A DNA stretch of 5,258 nucleotides from contig JBJTWK010000112.1 in NCBI GenBank assembly GCA_046081705.1, positions 1 through 5,258 on the forward strand, read 5' to 3'. Each line of letters starts with the position of its first letter. Position 1 is the stretch's first letter. The notes under the pieces are model-generated. The model made no database searches and was not told where the DNA came from. It saw only the letters and a program-made list of their open reading frames with translations. Of this stretch, positions 5,173-5,258 are shown piece by piece. The DNA is from IMCC26256 sp046081705. Its GTDB lineage: Bacteria; Actinomycetota; Acidimicrobiia; IMCC26256. A program made the translations under genes and the position numbers.

Positions 5173-5258
5173 ATGGCCGGCGGCCAGGAACGCATCCTCA
5201 AGCGACGGATCCTCTCGGTCCAGTCGACCAAGAAGATCACGCGGGCCATGGAGCTCAT
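5173..5258 (+). CDS. atpG: F1-ATP synthase subunit gamma, N-terminal 28 codons (cut by window end)
   Basis: Gamma is the central shaft that turns inside the alpha/beta head. The visible start is MAGGQERILKRRILSVQSTK (1-20), continuing KITRAMEL. The run ITRAM with preceding basic residues is the conserved first helix of gamma, which sits deep in the F1 cavity. MAGGQER- is typical of actinobacterial gamma. The start ATG at 5173 lies 19 bases after the atpA stop; GGGAG at 5155-5159 is a plausible ribosome binding site although its 13-base spacing is long. The rest lies beyond the window. Confidence 0.93.
   Translation, partial: MAGGQERILKRRILSVQSTKKITRAMEL

Noticed and set aside
1..5258. tRNA, rRNA, CRISPR, insertion sequence or attachment site
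   Set aside because: No cloverleaf, regularly spaced repeats, terminal inverted repeats or transposase-like product was seen; nearly all sequence is accounted for by the atp genes.

Overview
This window is the 5' two-thirds of a bacterial F1Fo-ATP synthase operon, all on the + strand, in a very GC-rich genome. Reading left to right it holds: the last part of an unrelated or weakly related membrane protein gene (2-253); a non-coding gap with strong stem-loops and a candidate promoter (254-462); an AtpZ-type two-helix protein (463-729); an AtpI-type four-helix protein (726-1199); atpB, subunit a (1196-1978); atpE, subunit c (2038-2286); atpF, subunit b (2319-3008); atpH, subunit delta (3005-3532); atpA, subunit alpha (3534-5153); and the first 28 codons of atpG, subunit gamma (5173-5258, cut by the window end). 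The order B-E-F-H-A-G is the canonical one. atpD and atpC would be expected just beyond the right edge.

The organism is most likely a high-GC actinobacterium, by inference possibly of the class Acidimicrobiia. Supporting signs are GC-dominated third codon positions, frequent GTG starts, ATGA/GTGA stop-start overlaps, and a b subunit that is neither fused to delta (as it is in mycobacteria) nor accompanied by a b' paralogue. The gamma N-terminus and the 'NPLLP-like segment then TM' pattern in subunit b also look actinobacterial. Only one TTA codon was found on the coding strand.

The genes make one machine. AtpZ and AtpI are the accessory membrane proteins linked in other bacteria to c-ring assembly or cation supply. 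Subunits a and c form the proton path, with the essential Arg in a and the carboxylate Glu70 in c. Subunits b and delta form the peripheral stalk that holds the alpha/beta head, and gamma is the rotor shaft. Translation looks coupled within the blocks Z-I-B and F-H (4-base overlaps). atpE is instead set apart, with a relatively A-rich leader and a well-placed AAGGAG, as expected for the subunit needed in many copies.

No new multi-gene system is visible; this is a core housekeeping locus. The points most worth a second look are: (1) the N-terminal extension of subunit b, a signal-peptide-like segment followed by a small extracytoplasmic region with two cysteines; (2) the His/Glu swap in the proton channel of subunit a relative to E. 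coli; (3) a C-terminal Ala/acidic tail on alpha, in the place where mycobacteria carry a hydrolysis-suppressing extension; (4) Lys in place of the usual Gln in the alpha P-loop; (5) the structured intergenic region that seems to end the upstream gene and start the atp operon.
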